Of a stretch of DNA of 64,000 bases, positions 1 through 11,879 are shown piece by piece; positions within the stretch are counted from its first letter, which is position 1, and the number at the start of each line of letters is the position of its first letter. The stretch is taken from assembly GCF_040954645.1 (NCBI RefSeq), contig NC_092806.1, positions 160,204,328 through 160,268,327 of the forward strand, in the 5' to 3' direction. The notes under the pieces were generated by a model, which made no database searches, was not told the origin of the DNA, and was given only the letters and a program-made list of their open reading frames with translations. The DNA comes from Diabrotica undecimpunctata. Its lineage: Eukaryota; Arthropoda; Insecta; Coleoptera; Chrysomelidae. The position numbers and the translations under genes are program-made.

Positions 1-1500
1 GGGGTTAGAAGTTTTATTTAAAAAAAAATTATTGAAATTTATAATGATTTTCTTTTAAATCCTTTGAAACGGTTACAACCCAACTAATCGTTCTTCCCCT
101 GGTAATTCATATTGCCAATAGTATTTTATTATGTCACGAAAAGATGAAAAAACGGATTTAAATTACAAAGTGGAAGGAAATAGAACAGTAGGACACGTCC
201 CCCTCGAATGAAGATTATTTATAACTTTAGCAAATTATATTTAATTAGTTGTATAATAGAACAACAGGTCAATATGTAATAAAATCGTTTTTTCTGCTCT
301 CTATAGCCAATAAACGATCAAAAAAATTCACCGTAACTGTTCAAATACTAATTTAATGCGTATTACATAGAAATACGAAGAACTTGACGCCCGTTGAAAG
401 AAAAACAGCCATAACGATATGCACCAAATGAATTTTACGCCGATTGTGATGCAAGGCATCAAGTGTGTCGAGAAGCGAAACAAAACACAATCTTGATAGA
501 GAAACGTGATAATAAAATCGCGTTGGTATGTCAGACCGTTTGATTAGTAGGTTATGGCAGGCACGGCAACGTCGCACACAGGTACGTTTTTTGCGTAATG
601 AACATTCCTTTCATAACACCACAAGAATATATGCACGTCGAATCTAGAATAAACAATTATTTTATATAAGAGCCAGTATAATGGGTATTATGATCTAGAT
701 TTTGAAATATGTATTTGCTGCTTAGAGGATTACATGTAGTACATATCTACAAAAAAAGATAGTTTTATGTAGGAAGATTTTCAAAAAAAAATAGTGTCTT
801 TGATTTATGTGCAATTAAAACTTCTACATTTTGAGGCGGATATAGTGGAAAACCCATATAGTACTTCATTATGTCCTCTTCACTCCCTCATCCGCTCTCC
901 ATCGATCTACTGTTACATTATTCTGTTTCACTCAAAACTACAATATTTTCGCTACGTTTTTCCGCTCCCTCGCCAGTCGCTTCCATCTTAGCAATCATAA
1001 TATTCATGAGTTTCCAAGTTTTGTCACTATGCAGTATCTCTTTCGTATCACATAATAGTTCACCCAGTGCGAAATAAAAACACCAAAGAAAGGTGGAATG
1101 CTTTAAAACCAAAAATAGATCCAAGAAGAAAACGTTGCATCATCATCTTTGGCTCGATAGTCCTTTGTTGATCCTGGCCTGCTGCAAGTGAATGAATCTG
1201 ATCAATTGTTCATTTTCCTTCTATACTTTTTAACAGCTTTTCCTCAAATTGCCTCTTTTTTTCTTCTATGCAATCTTTTTCATCCACTTTTTAAAAATTG
1301 AGACATTTCCAGATCCAGTTTAGTCAGCTGTAATTCAAAAGCACGACAGGCAAAAAAAAAGAGTTCATTACGACGACGAAACCTTTTTGGTCACAACAAT
1401 ATGTTCAATATTCAAATACTGAAAATAGTTTACGACATGAAAGAAAACAAATCCAGGCAACAAATCTTCAGAATAGATACAGCGTTTCAGGTCTATTACC
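1..1500. other. AT-rich stretch without recognisable gene
   Basis: Both strands hold only short ORFs with no recognisable motif and no biased codon use. I see no terminal repeats or clear element boundary. The run of A/T tracts is typical of old intergenic insect DNA. Confidence 0.5.
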
Positions 1501-1531
1501 AACGAATAGCTCGTAGAAATGACAAACGAGT

Positions 1532-2053
1532 ATGCTGAGAGCTGTTCCTTTCCAAAATTTTGTAGAAACGGCCTTGGCAGAGCTTCTCAAAACAGACGGA
1601 ACACGACTTCTGCGGAACACAAAAATAAATATGGAGAATGATCAGAGGACAAAGAAAAGAGATGAACGAACTAATAAAAACACTGTACTTGTAAACGAAG
1701 AAATAAATATTGACGAGGAAGAGGTAAAGGAAGCATTAACGAAAATAAAATATTTAAAAATCACCAGGAGAGGACAGAATACCGAAGGAAGTTATAAAGT
1801 ACAGAGGACCAGATCTGACCAAACATGATGGGCCACAACATTGTTATAAGCGACAGAATTGAGATTATGCAAGACATGAAAGTAGAAGGTAGGAGACGCG
1901 TAGGAAGAAGACGCGTTTCCTGGTTGAAGAACCTGAGAGAGTGGTTTGGTTGCAGCTCAAGGCAATCGTTTAGAGCAGCTGCCTCGAAGGTCAGAATAGC
2001 CATGATGATTGCCAACCTTCGTCGCGGAGATGGCACTTAAAGAAGAAGAGATG
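1532..2053 (+). mobile_element. RTE-like LINE remnant, internally deleted, with 3' (GAA) tail
   Basis: The first part reads as the linker ahead of the reverse transcriptase (RT): the segment INIDEEEVKEALTKIK at about 1708-1755 matches the usual block before the RT domain. The frame then jumps at about 1800 to the extreme C-terminus at 1825-2040, which contains GRRRVSWLKNLREWFGCSS and ends IAMMIANLRRGDGT-stop. The whole RT core is therefore missing. Just after the stop is AGAAGAAGAG, the simple tail of this family. The same C-terminal block recurs at 46145-46423 (plus) and, diverged, at 40961-41100 (minus), so these are related copies. It is not functional. Confidence 0.75.
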
Positions 2054-2384
2054 AAAAAAACATATTGACAAGTTATTTATAGAAATAAGCACTGAAAAAA
2101 TATCAATTTCACTTAACAACAAGATAAAGTTATAGATGTGTAAACAAATTATGCAGGTTTACACAGAGTAAGCATAAAATAAATATTTAAAAAAAATATC
2201 CCACCAACAATGTTGTATATACTGTGTTTACTATGCGATATTTTGGCTTATTTAGGTTTTGAAAAAAAGTGTGTAATATTAATAATAAACTATAATCAAT
2301 TCAAAATGATTTATATGCTAAGTACACAGTTTAATGCTTCTTAAATTTAAACTTAAAAATAATATTCTACCTTATTCTAATTTT

Positions 2385-4440
2385 TCATAAAACTCTCGGT
2401 ATTCGGGTTTCAGGTACTGGCACATATCCAGTAGATTTCTGCGTTTTTCTTTTTTTTATTCTTATAGGCCCGGTATACGCATTCGGCAACGCATCAATTT
2501 GGTAGTTGAATGCTCTGATGGCTTGTGCACCCCATTTTTTATTCACAAGTGAGAATGTTTGCCAAGGTTGCATGACGTTGTGAGAAGTTCTAGCCATTAT
2601 TCTCGTAGGATCATCGCTGTCGAATTTGAACCAACGGTACTCAGTGATCTTACATTTGGGATCTTTCCATAATATGTAGTTCTCACATACTGAAAAGTCT
2701 TTGAAGTCTTTTTGCTCCATGTAGTACATATTGAAGGGCTTGCTGGGACGTGAGTTGGCAATCACTGCAACCCAGTCGAAGGGTACATTCACTATTGCTC
2801 TTTTTTTCTTTCTCTCTATGAGCGAGAAATCACGGTCGCAATGTCAGAAGCTGTGACCGCTAGTTAAGAACTTTTGTTCTACTTGAGTGCAATATCTATT
2901 CACAATCAGCAAACGGAACATGGATAGCATTCTCCAGGTGTTATTCTGGCCGACGCATCAGTCAGACCGGACTATGAGTTTTTTTATTTCTCTTGAGTTC
3001 AATGGACGAAAGTTAAGTTTTATGTAACACAGGAAAGCTGAAGCTATATCTATAGAACCACGATTACCAATAGATTCATGCCACAACATCATAGTGGCAT
3101 ACGGACGTTGGTAGAACACTGAAGAATGAGTCAATGTTGGACAGTACAACACTTGCTGAAGATCAGTGAAGAGTACGACGAGTTGTAGATTAGCCTTTTC
3201 AGTATCCAATTTTAATGCTTTGTATCCAGCCTCAGCACTTGCATGGTGGAGTTCACTGTCAACAAGAATAGCATTTCTTTCTGGACCGTCGGGAGTAACC
3301 ACAAGCTTGATATACATTTTATCACAAAACGTACACGTATCTGAGCGAGGGAGACCAAAGCGCAGATTAAAGTCTGATTGAAATATGTCAGTGTAAGTGC
3401 GCCGGGAAACATTGCATTGCGGATACTTTTCACAAAACAGTTTGAATGAGCTTTAAATTCTATAAGAGAAACACTCACTCCTAATTGTTTATTTAGGCGC
3501 TGGTATAATTTTAATATGAAAATAAGTTATATGTAAATTTATCAATTAATATAAATATTGTGTGTGTATGTAATTAAATTACGGTACCTGTGATGTTGAT
3601 GTAACTTCTTCTTCTCCCACAGTGCACTGGGGTTGACTCGGATGGGACAGAATCTTCTCAGCCGCGTGGTCAGGTTACACAAAAAAAGTGTTTATCGCGC
3701 TGATTTATACGAGACTAAACTAAGATTGAAGTGCGTGTCGTCTCGTAGCTTTGCTCCCTTAAGATCTTAAGGGGCGGACTGTACAGGTCCGTATTAATTC
3801 ACGATTGAGAAGACATACACACACGTTAATTAAAGAATTAAATATAAAAATAAAATAATAAAAATTATTAATAAAAAACTAAGAATATGTGTGGAGGGAC
3901 GTAACACAGTTTGTACATTTTTTTCAAGTTTAATTCAGCAAGAAGGCAGTTCTTCGTAGATGCAGCGCGACTATAATGGTTATCTTGATGTGTAAACAAC
4001 TTTATGTGTTCTCTTATACGTACTTTGTCGGTTTCGTTGATTTTATTAGGCCTATTATTGTGATTTCCACGTTGATCACTTAGCGGCATATCTGTTTTTA
4101 TCTTCTGCTGAATGTGTTGGATTCTTCGAGGAGGTGTCATTCCAAATACTTGACATAGTTTTTTTGGCACACTGGTAATTTCTTCAGTCCAATCTGGATG
4201 TGGTATCGTATGGTAAGTTGTCGTCTGGAGATGTCTTTTGGAGTCCTTGGCTCTCTAAGTTCCATACAACTGGCCAGGTGCGAAGTTTGTGCATTTTAAT
4301 CCAGTCTATGAAATGCTGTGAAGAGATTTCCAAACTCTTGTTTGTTGCACTCACCTCGTGTGGACGGGGTATTGCTGGTACATTCTCGTTTCTAGCAGAT
4401 ACATATGCTTCACCTGCATTTTTCTGACGCTTAGATGTTT
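2385..4440 (-). pseudogene. DDE-like transposase-type gene, broken (family poorly named)
   Basis: Read right to left, consecutive blocks make one decayed protein. Residues like NAGEAYVSARNENVPA (about 4420) are followed by RRIQHIQQKIKTDMPLSDQRGN (4170-3868), then FNLRFGLPRSDTCTFCDK and a DDE-like core with VLFTDLQQVLYCPTLTHSSV (3317-2958). Next come VRSD-stop-CVGQNN and SGHSF-stop-HCDRDFSLIE, and a C-terminal block with ITEYRWFKFDSDDPTRIM (2792-2385). The acidic residues in FTDLQ, RSD and the last IE are candidate catalytic positions (inference). Two in-frame stops lie at about 2850 and 2935, and about 200 bases of unrelated-looking sequence (3600-3830) interrupt the reading. Related fragments lie at 11654-11872 and 26702-28620. 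I believe Pfam carries such cores as a domain of unknown function (perhaps DUF7869), from memory only. Confidence 0.6.
3756..3773. repeat. 18-bp perfect palindrome
   Basis: CCCTTAAGATCTTAAGGG is self-complementary over its full length. It sits in the non-coding interruption of the DDE-like pseudogene. No function is evident. Confidence 0.8.
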
Positions 4441-4614
4441 CTCTTCCACTGGTTAATATTGATTTTGCGTTTTTTCTCTCTATTTATGTGCAAAAGGGTA
4501 GACAGCGACTCCATTTTTACAGTGATAGTAGTTTGACAGTAACGTACACACAACGTTTTTGCACAGATACTACAATTTAACTACTAAAACTAATCCAAAA
4601 TATAATAGAACAAA

Positions 4615-4860
4615 ACAGAATTCCTCAGGAATGAAGATCAAGCATCCTAAATCCTAATACCCCTCTTCAAAAAGGGAGACAAATCAGACCCGGAATATTA
4701 CAGAGGAATTAATTTATTAAACACTAAAATTACCGACCAAAGTATATAAATAATATAATAAACTGAATGTTGATGTGGCTATCAATGAAACCATAAAAAG
4801 CTTGTGTTTGTTCTAGCAATTCTAGATATTAAAAAAGCATGAGACCAGTATATAATGATA
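4615..4860 (+). mobile_element. RTE-like LINE fragment (RT motif region)
   Basis: One frame reads PLFKKGDKSDPEYYRGINLL at about 4660-4720, the first conserved RT block of RTE-type LINEs (usually FKKGD..DP.NYRGI.LL). About 90 bases on, VFVLAILDIKKA resembles the following block around the first catalytic Asp (F.D...AFD), here with a stop after the Ala. Stops and frame changes separate the two, and no tail or TSD is visible. It is a short dead fragment. Confidence 0.6.
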
Positions 4861-5431
4861 TATTTTCGATGACAAACAAATTTCAATGGCCATAAAATAG
4901 CAAAGAGACACGTTTTTCATACGAAGCACAATTATTATATTTTACCTTCGCCTGTGAACCTCTCTGCCACCGTGCCACCTGTGCTATTACCTGGAAGTAA
5001 GAGTTTTGTTTTTATTATTTATAAACGTGCATATGTCCGAACACTTGTTTGAAAACGCAGATATAGGAAGTTGTCCCTGACCGAGGTCTCTGTTACAACT
5101 TACTTTTGTGTCCTACTAAATAAATAAATACCTACCTTTCGAGTCGAACGGTGACTGGTGGGAAAATTTTAGCAGCTTCGCTCCGGCTTGGGTATAATAA
5201 TATATGATATGTCGCATCCGCGTGTTTGGCTTCGTACCATGACCGGATTTTTTACGGGGGTTGGTGGATAAATATACGTCCTAACAAAGAATTTCGGTCC
5301 TGCTATAAAATATTTTTATGTGAAATATCAGTACTTATAGTCGATTCGATGGCTTGGAAATGTTTTGATAGAATCAATGTGGGAAACATGCAACATAAAA
5401 ATTTCTACTACGCAAGACTCCTTATTCATAA

Positions 5432-5690
5432 AGGGTGTTTTTTTTAGAGGTATCGAACTTTGAAATGAAATAAAACAAAGATGATTTTTATAAATTGACA
5501 TGAAATTGACTTTATTGGTAAGATAAATCTTTTGGCATTATAATTTAAATATGATTTCTGGCATATGACTGTCTTACGTAGTCTAATCTGGAGGTCAAAT
5601 TTTCGATAATTTTTTCCAATATTTCTCGTTGTATCGAAAATAACGCTGCGAATGATTTCCTCCAAGTGGTCAATTATTTCATGATTTATT
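5432..5690 (-). mobile_element. Tc1/mariner-like 3' end remnant
   Basis: On the minus strand a frame reads ILEKIIENLTSRLDYVRQS, matching the C-terminal tail common in insect mariner-like transposases (ENWT.R.DYVR...G.H). Downstream, at 5432-5462, the sequence GGGTGTTTTTTTTAGAGGTA resembles an element terminus. The Jockey-type LINE just to the right appears to have landed in it. The opposite terminus is not seen. Confidence 0.4.
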
Positions 5691-8460
5691 TATTTATTTA
5701 TTTATCGTATGTCATACAATAAGAACACATAATTAAAAATCAATATAAAACGTTTCATGGAGTATTACAAAACTCCAGGAAATCGCCTTCGGGGGCATTC
5801 TTCAACAATGTGATGGACGGTCTGTCGTTGAGCACCACAGTCACACTCAGGAATAAGGGCTTTTCCCCATCTATATAGGCTGTCAGCACATCTACAGCTG
5901 CTTGTTCTTATTCTCTTTAGCGTTGTCCATGTATTGCGGGTCAGTTCAAAGCCTGGCGGTTTCTGATCGATACGGGCCACTTGGTGTGCTTCCTGTGGTG
6001 AGTCGCTCTCCCATTTTCTTCTCCAAGCGTTGGTGAGGTTGAAACGTTCCTGATGTAAGGAGTTGGCTCTTAACAATGGAGGATATCAGTCTGTTTATGC
6101 CAGATGGGTAGTTGATGGTTAGCCTCGATTTTTCGATATTCTCTGAGAAGAGAATGACTTCTTCGGAGTTTCGGCGGTGGAATGTGACTCAGAATGGGAA
6201 GCCACTACTTCGGTGTGGGTCTAATTGTACCCGAGATCATTCGCATCCACATCTTTTTTAATTGGGTGTCAATAATCTTCGTGTGTTTGCTATTGAGCCA
6301 AACCGGGGAAGCATATTCAGCCGCTGAGTATACAAGTCCGAGAGCGGATGATCTGAGTACAGAGGCTAAGCACTCCGATGTGGTACCACATAGCTTTTGG
6401 ACATTATTTCGCGTTTTTAGTTTTGCTGCCGTTCCTCGTAGGTGTTCTTTAAAACGTAATGTTCTGTCCAGAGTCACTCCAAGATATTTTGGTGTTGAGT
6501 TATGAGTGAGCAGTCTGTTTCCAAAGTGAAGTTTTTTGTTGGCTTGGGCATTATTCAGATGGAAACAGCACACTTCCGTTTTCGTTGCATTGGGCCGTAG
6601 CCTCCATTTGCGAAAGTATTCTCCCATAACGTTAGTATTATTTCTATAATATCCATGTTATTATGTCTTGCTGCAATGGGCCAGTCGTGAGCGTAGCCAA
6701 ATTTCTGCGAAGGGTGCCAAAACAGGTCCCTGTGGCAGTCCATTGCTGAGCTTCATTTGGACATTTTTAAAGTTGCCATTAGTGACTTGAAAAGGTCTCT
6801 CGGTGAGCATGCTAGCAATGAGTTTAGTTACCTTTTGACACGGGATGGCACGGATTAGTTTGCAGATTAGTCCTTGTCTCCAGAGAGTATCGTATGCGGC
6901 TGATAGGTCAATGAAAGCAACGGATGTTTTTTGATTTCTTTGAAAACCTGCTTCTGTATGTGTTGTTAGGGATAGAATCTGATTTGTTCAGCTGCGGTTA
7001 GGTCTGAACCCAGCTTGCTCAATAGGTATCAATTCAGATATGTTTCTAATAATTCTGTTGTAGATTAAGCGTTCAAACAGTTTTAGACACAGCTCAGCAG
7101 TGCAATCGGTCGGTAGTTTTGGGGCTAATCACTTGCCTCCTTTCCTGGTTTTAATATGGCTATAATGAAGGTCTTTTTTAGTGAATGGGGGATTTCTCCT
7201 GATTTTAACATATCTGTATAGAAATTAGCCAGTCATTTCCTAGCATATTTGCCACTGTGGAGTAAAAAATCTGGAAGGATTTTATCGAAGCTGGGTGAAA
7301 TTCTGATATTGCTGAAATAATTTCTTCTGGAATAAACTCGTCAGAGTATTCATATGTAGGCGGACATGCAGACTTTAGTATTTTTAGTTCTTGTTTTACT
7401 TTGGTGGTGTGGTCACGATCTCTAGGTGCTCTTCAGGTTGCTACAATGTGGGAGGCCACTCTGTTGGCAGCTATTAGTACTTTGTCTCTAGTTGGGAGTC
7501 CGCTACTACCAAGTTTTCTAAGTAAAGGCCATGCTTGGTTTACTAAAGTCTAATTTTTCCACAGTTTCCATCCATTTTTGTCGTCTGGCTGCATCCAAAC
7601 TGTGCAGTAGTTCGTCTGCAATTTCTCGGTCTTGGTTTTCTTTGTATTCTTGATACAATTTCTCACATTTTTCATCCCATCCTTGGATGAAAATACTCTA
7701 CGATATCCTCTGGGTATAGTTTTCTTCGCTGTAGAGATAACCGCACTAACAAATCTCATGTAGTTTGCACGTATTAGGGTTATCCATCCCAGACATTTGT
7801 CCAATCTCTCAGTAAAAGTCGCCCAGTCTGCTTTTTGAAAGTTCCTAGGTCGAGCAAAATTAAAAGATGATATTATTGGTATTTTGATGCCAACTTCTAT
7901 TACAACTGGTCTATGTGGAAAATCTGGGAGTACTGTACGTGAAGCTGCCAGTGGTTGATTGTTTTCACTTGTGGAAACAAAAACATAGGTCTGGGTTGTA
8001 TTCTCGCCTCCAGGATGCAGATCGAAAAGTTCTCCAGTCTTTAGCGCCAAAAACTAAATAAGTGTCAGCCTCTTCGTCCCACTTTAATAGAGCCTGGCCG
8101 TTTTGATCACTGTGCCTATACTTCTAGAGTTCATGATGACTTTTGAACTCATCAACATAAACTGAGGGCTGTGGGTGAGCGTCAATAACATGCGGAGGTC
8201 ACAGGACTGCCGGGGGCCTATAAATATTATTGACAGTAATTTCGCCAATTTGTATAGGTAACCGTACCAATGTTATTTATGTCTGATTTAGAACATATGT
8301 GTGAATTTTTTATTTTGTTTCGAACATAGGTTGCCACTTCGTAAGCTGGATGGTAAGTTGCACCCAATAAATCATAGCCATGAACTCTTACTCTAGCGAG
8401 AATTTTTTCTTCGTTTTCTACACGGGTTTCCTGAAGCGACCACATCGATATTATTTTCAA
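5683..8460 (-). mobile_element. Jockey-type LINE, decayed, with (AAAT)n 3' tail
   Basis: Read right to left this is one LINE. At 8460-8227 is an endonuclease block with LQETRVENEEKILARVRVHG. At 8050-7550 is the rest of the endonuclease and linker (CFVST-like start, FPHRPVVIEVGI, NFQKADWATFTERLDKCLGW). About 7540-6650 is an RT region full of stops. At 6627-6205 is the thumb region with WRLRPNATKTEVCCFHLNNA and TPKYLGVTLDRTLRFKEHL. At 6076-5765 is a Cys-rich tail with CDCGAQRQTVHHIVEECP, a CCHC-like knuckle. The 3' end runs into four to five copies of ATTT on the plus strand (5683-5703), the simple-sequence tail expected of such LINEs. Many frameshifts make it non-coding today. I could not find matching TSDs. 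Confidence 0.8.
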
Positions 8461-8620
8461 TGAGTACCTTATGTAGGATAAACCTCAAGGCTACTAAGTG
8501 TCAGGATAAATGAGCATCAATCATACTTCAAAAACAGAGACTTTGGCAGATCCCAAATATGCAAAGATATATTTACCATAGTCATGAGAAAAACACGCAG
8601 CAAAACAGAAAAATCAAGTA
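8458..8620 (+). mobile_element. Penelope-like element fragment, GIY-YIG region
   Basis: A frame reads VRINEHQSYFKNRDFGRSQICK at about 8500-8565. The nucleotides align without large gaps to 33490-33600, where the same protein block follows IPCECEHFYLAETSRPLN, the GIY-YIG endonuclease signature region of Penelope-like retroelements. Here the upstream part is frame-shifted and only about 160 bases survive, abutting the 5' side of the Jockey-type LINE. Confidence 0.6.
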
Positions 8621-10050
8621 AGAAGCTCTTATCTTACATAATGAAGAAAAATGTGTACAGCAAACCAAGTAAGTTAACTCCAAAGCCAATTATTAAACAT
8701 CTATAAGTTAAAATAATTTCTATTTATAATAATTTTTTGAAAACAATTTTCGGAATGGAAATCAAAACATCAAAACAAAGTAAAATAAATTTTTATTACA
8801 ATCAATTGTGTCTTAATCCCATATAAATACACTATTTAATTTCAACTTCTAGATCTTGACAACACTATTGAATGTTTCTACTCTTAGCCAATTTTTTGTA
8901 TACCACTTCCCCAAAACCGAATTTAAAAATATAAGCCAACAATAAAAAGAAAATAAAGTCGATTTCACAAGTTAGTAAACAGAAAGAAACCATTGGCAAC
9001 TTTTCAAATTTCCACAAGCTTACTCATTGCGGTGTATTTCCTCAAAAGATATTTGTGGAATCTTTCTCGTATTTAATAATGTGTTAACGACATAACGTTA
9101 TGTATTAATAATAAAATTCTACGCTTCTGTTTCTGTCTTATTTATCATTCGCCACCATAAACTATGCCATAAAATTAATTGCAGCACAATTCAGAATGGA
9201 GGAAATTACATTGGTAGTAGCCTCATAATTGGTGGATAACAATTTATGGAATAATTTTCTTTTCGACTTGATAAAATATATTGTTTTGCAACTGTATACA
9301 CGCCAAAACAGAAATGCCAGCTGTGGCAGCGTCGTCTAGGATTTGTAATTAATAATTTTGAATCTTGTCCTCGTAGAATATCACGGGAAAAGTACGAATT
9401 TAAATAATCCGATCACTCTGTACATTCCGAACTCACACTTAGAGATCTAAAATTTCTATTTTGTATATATTTAATTGAATGTTTCAAGGACACCGCATTC
9501 TTTATAGGACGGAGAAAATTATATGTTATTCTTAATGCAGAAATATCTTTGGTATTATCGAAATTCGAAAGCTAATAGAACATGTACATATTTGTCGAGC
9601 ATATATATACACGGTGCGACATTGTGTACGTACGTTATGGGACAAAAATCGGTTAAACCAGTTTTGGAAACATAAAAGTTGGTTAATACGATTGTCGCCT
9701 TATTTACATTTTGTGAAAGAATGTCGTTTGACGGTGTCTTTGTCAAGTTAGTTATAAGCAAAAGCTTTCAGAACAGACCTTGTCTACGTTTGTAAATATT
9801 CCATCGAGTATAATATACATATAAAAATCAGGTTTTTCTCAGAAGGGATATGTTTCTAGCAAATATTTTGCATACTTCGTAAATATAGCGAAGAAATGTT
9901 CATAAATTCGAGTTTACTAATCAACTTTTATAGATGGTTCAAAAGTTTACATTGGTCAAATATGAAGATACTTCAGAAACGCATGAAAGAGCATATAAGA
10001 TTTAGTTCAAATATACAAAACTCTTCACTTCACTACAACCACGAAAGAAA
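8621..10050. other. AT-rich stretch without recognisable gene
   Basis: No ORF with recognisable motifs and no terminal repeats that I can pair. Only short spurious ORFs occur. Confidence 0.45.
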
Positions 10051-10059
10051 ATGACTTGA

Positions 10060-10375
10060 AGATTGGAAAGGAAATAATTAGAAAACAAGACACCTGAAGA
10101 ATGCTGAGAAGAGAAAGTGTTACAGATTATGGACGTCGAAACAATGTATATGACATGGACATGTAAAAAGAATGGCTAAAGACGGCATAATAAACTGAAT
10201 CCAAAGGAAGAAAAAGATAGACTTAATAACAATAGATAATCAAAACTATTAGTGGAAGAGATCTGGGACGAAGCATAATTGGTGGATAACTATGAACATA
10301 GAGGGACAAAAAGCTATGAAAACTGTGAACTGAAAGGCGATTAATTGGCTAAGAATCAGGATTGTATAATTATGT
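10060..10375 (+). mobile_element. Possible LINE 3'-end remnant
   Basis: A frame around 10150-10200 reads GHVKRMAKDGIIN followed by a basic stretch and then TKHNWWITMN. This resembles the GHV.RM..DRI...P.G.RRRGRP...W.DD tail of RTE-type LINEs, but it is heavily mutated and full of stops. The assignment is weak. Confidence 0.3.
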
Positions 10376-10639
10376 ATATATACACTACAACAAAAATCTA
10401 GGAACGAAATCAGAGTATTGAAATTTTTTATGCATTTATTAAATAAAAATGATCATTTTTCCATTACTAGATTGTAATACGTCAAAATATTTCCGTATTA
10501 ATTTATTTATTTTTCTTATTTCCCGACTAGTTACTTATTTCTCTGCTGTCGTTTCCCACAAGAATAATTTCAACCAGTCTTAAACAGCTCAAAAGTGTTC
10601 AAAAGAATTCAATACAGTTAATGGCAAAATAAGCAAGAA

Positions 10640-11125
10640 ATGTGGAGGCTCCAAAGAAAAATAAGGAAGGACAAAAAAACCCATTTCCACACTATACGGA
10701 GAAAACGGAATCGTTTACTCCGTAGAAGAAAAAGTTGAGGTTATGAGGAGGCCTTTGGAGAGAGAGTGTACACTGAATTATCACCAAAAATAAGATACAG
10801 ACTTTATCGAAGAAGTCAAAGAAACACAACAAAAGCCAAATAATCACTTCCACATCACCTAGCTAGAGGAATAAGTGAGCTGATCAGGTAAAGTTCACCA
10901 TGAAAGGCACCTGGTCCTAATGGAATAACAAACAGGACTCTTGAAGTATCTTCCTATAAGATACAGGCTTTTTCCAAACCGATGGAAGGAAGCCCACGAA
11001 ATTATGATACCAAAGCATTGAAAAATAGCATATTTCCGCACAACTACAGGCCGATTATCTTACTTCCAGCAATCAGCAAGATAGCAGCGGGAGTCCTTGT
11101 ATCCGGAATTTCCAAATGACAAGCA
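10640..11125 (+). mobile_element. Degenerate Jockey-type LINE fragment
   Basis: Frames at about 10905-11110 contain KAPGPNGITN-like and FPNRWKEAHEIMIPKH residues, followed in a shifted frame by NYRPIILLPAISKIA. That is the ordered series of blocks at the start of a Jockey-clade RT domain. The upstream part (10680-10800) resembles the linker. Multiple frameshifts show it is dead. Confidence 0.6.
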
Positions 11126-11314
11126 TTTTGACAATTTGATGGATCCATAGCGCATCAGCGTGCTGTGGGGGAGGGTGGAGGATGGTCTGAGAGCATTGAA
11201 ACGGGGTAGAGTAGTTCATACCCCTCACCTAATGAATTATATAGCCGAATGTTATTTTAGGGGAGTGCAAATCTCATCAGGCCGGGTTCATTTCTATTGC
11301 TTGCTTGTTTGCAC

Positions 11315-11650
11315 GTTATAACAGTTCAATGTAGTTCCTATACTTACAGAACTGTTTAAGATAGTTCATAGCAGTTGATAAGAGTTCACGCCGGTTTAAA
11401 AGGTGTTTAGCGTGGATCATATTAAATCGAAGGCATATTTATACACTTATTTATTGAGGATTGTTTAAAACAGTTCGAGATCGTTCATAACAGTTTAATG
11501 CAAATGTATTAGAACAGCTTAAAATAATTCACCGAGGTTCATAGCAGTTTTGGACTGTTTAGTGAATTCAAGACAGTTTATACAACGTCAGGACAATTTA
11601 TAACAATTTGGCACTATTCAAACCAATTTAGACTAGTCTATAAGAGCTCC
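11315..11650. repeat. Degenerate short repeat of ACAGTTCATA-like units
   Basis: Roughly 20 loosely spaced, imperfect copies of a 10-base motif (acagttcata, with variants such as acagtttata, agcagttgat, atcgttcata) occur in about 330 bases. The spacing is irregular, so this is a motif-rich degenerate array rather than a clean minisatellite. A few similar units occur at 10575-10625. Confidence 0.5.
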
Positions 11651-11653
11651 TAG

Positions 11654-11872
11654 TAGGTGAAGCTAGGTCGAGCTCCTCATCGAAAGTATGTACCTGATGA
11701 TCTTAATATTAACAAGCTCTTTACTCTCTACAAAGATTGGCTTGAAGAAAATTACCTTGGCCATGTTCCAGCGAGTAAGCACTTCTATCGTGATACATTC
11801 AATTCGCAATTGATTGGCTTTAAGCGACCAAAAAGCGACACAAGTAATTACTATGTAGCTGCACAATTCTGA
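11654..11872 (+). pseudogene. Fragment of DDE-like transposase-type family
   Basis: An open frame of 71 residues begins with GRAPHRKYVPDDLNINKLFT, continues LYKDWLEENYLG, then FYRDTFNSQLIGFKRPKSDT. The order (YL..DLNI.K...LY, FYR..F....F..PK.DTC) matches blocks of the larger pseudogene at 26702-28620, where YLDKNLSIRKMYQLF and FVAKKDQCLVC occur. The usual Cys after DT is lost here (SN) and the frame ends soon after. It is a truncated relic. Confidence 0.55.
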
Positions 11873-11879
11873 AAAAAGT

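Noticed and set aside
353..1124. Four short ORFs of 65-74 residues near the left edge
   Set aside because: No motifs, overlapping on both strands, composition as expected of chance ORFs in AT-rich DNA.
137..2060. AGATGAAAAAA near 142 and 2047 as a TSD for the first RTE remnant
   Set aside because: A-rich and short, and there is no element sequence between 160 and about 1530 to support an insertion of that span.
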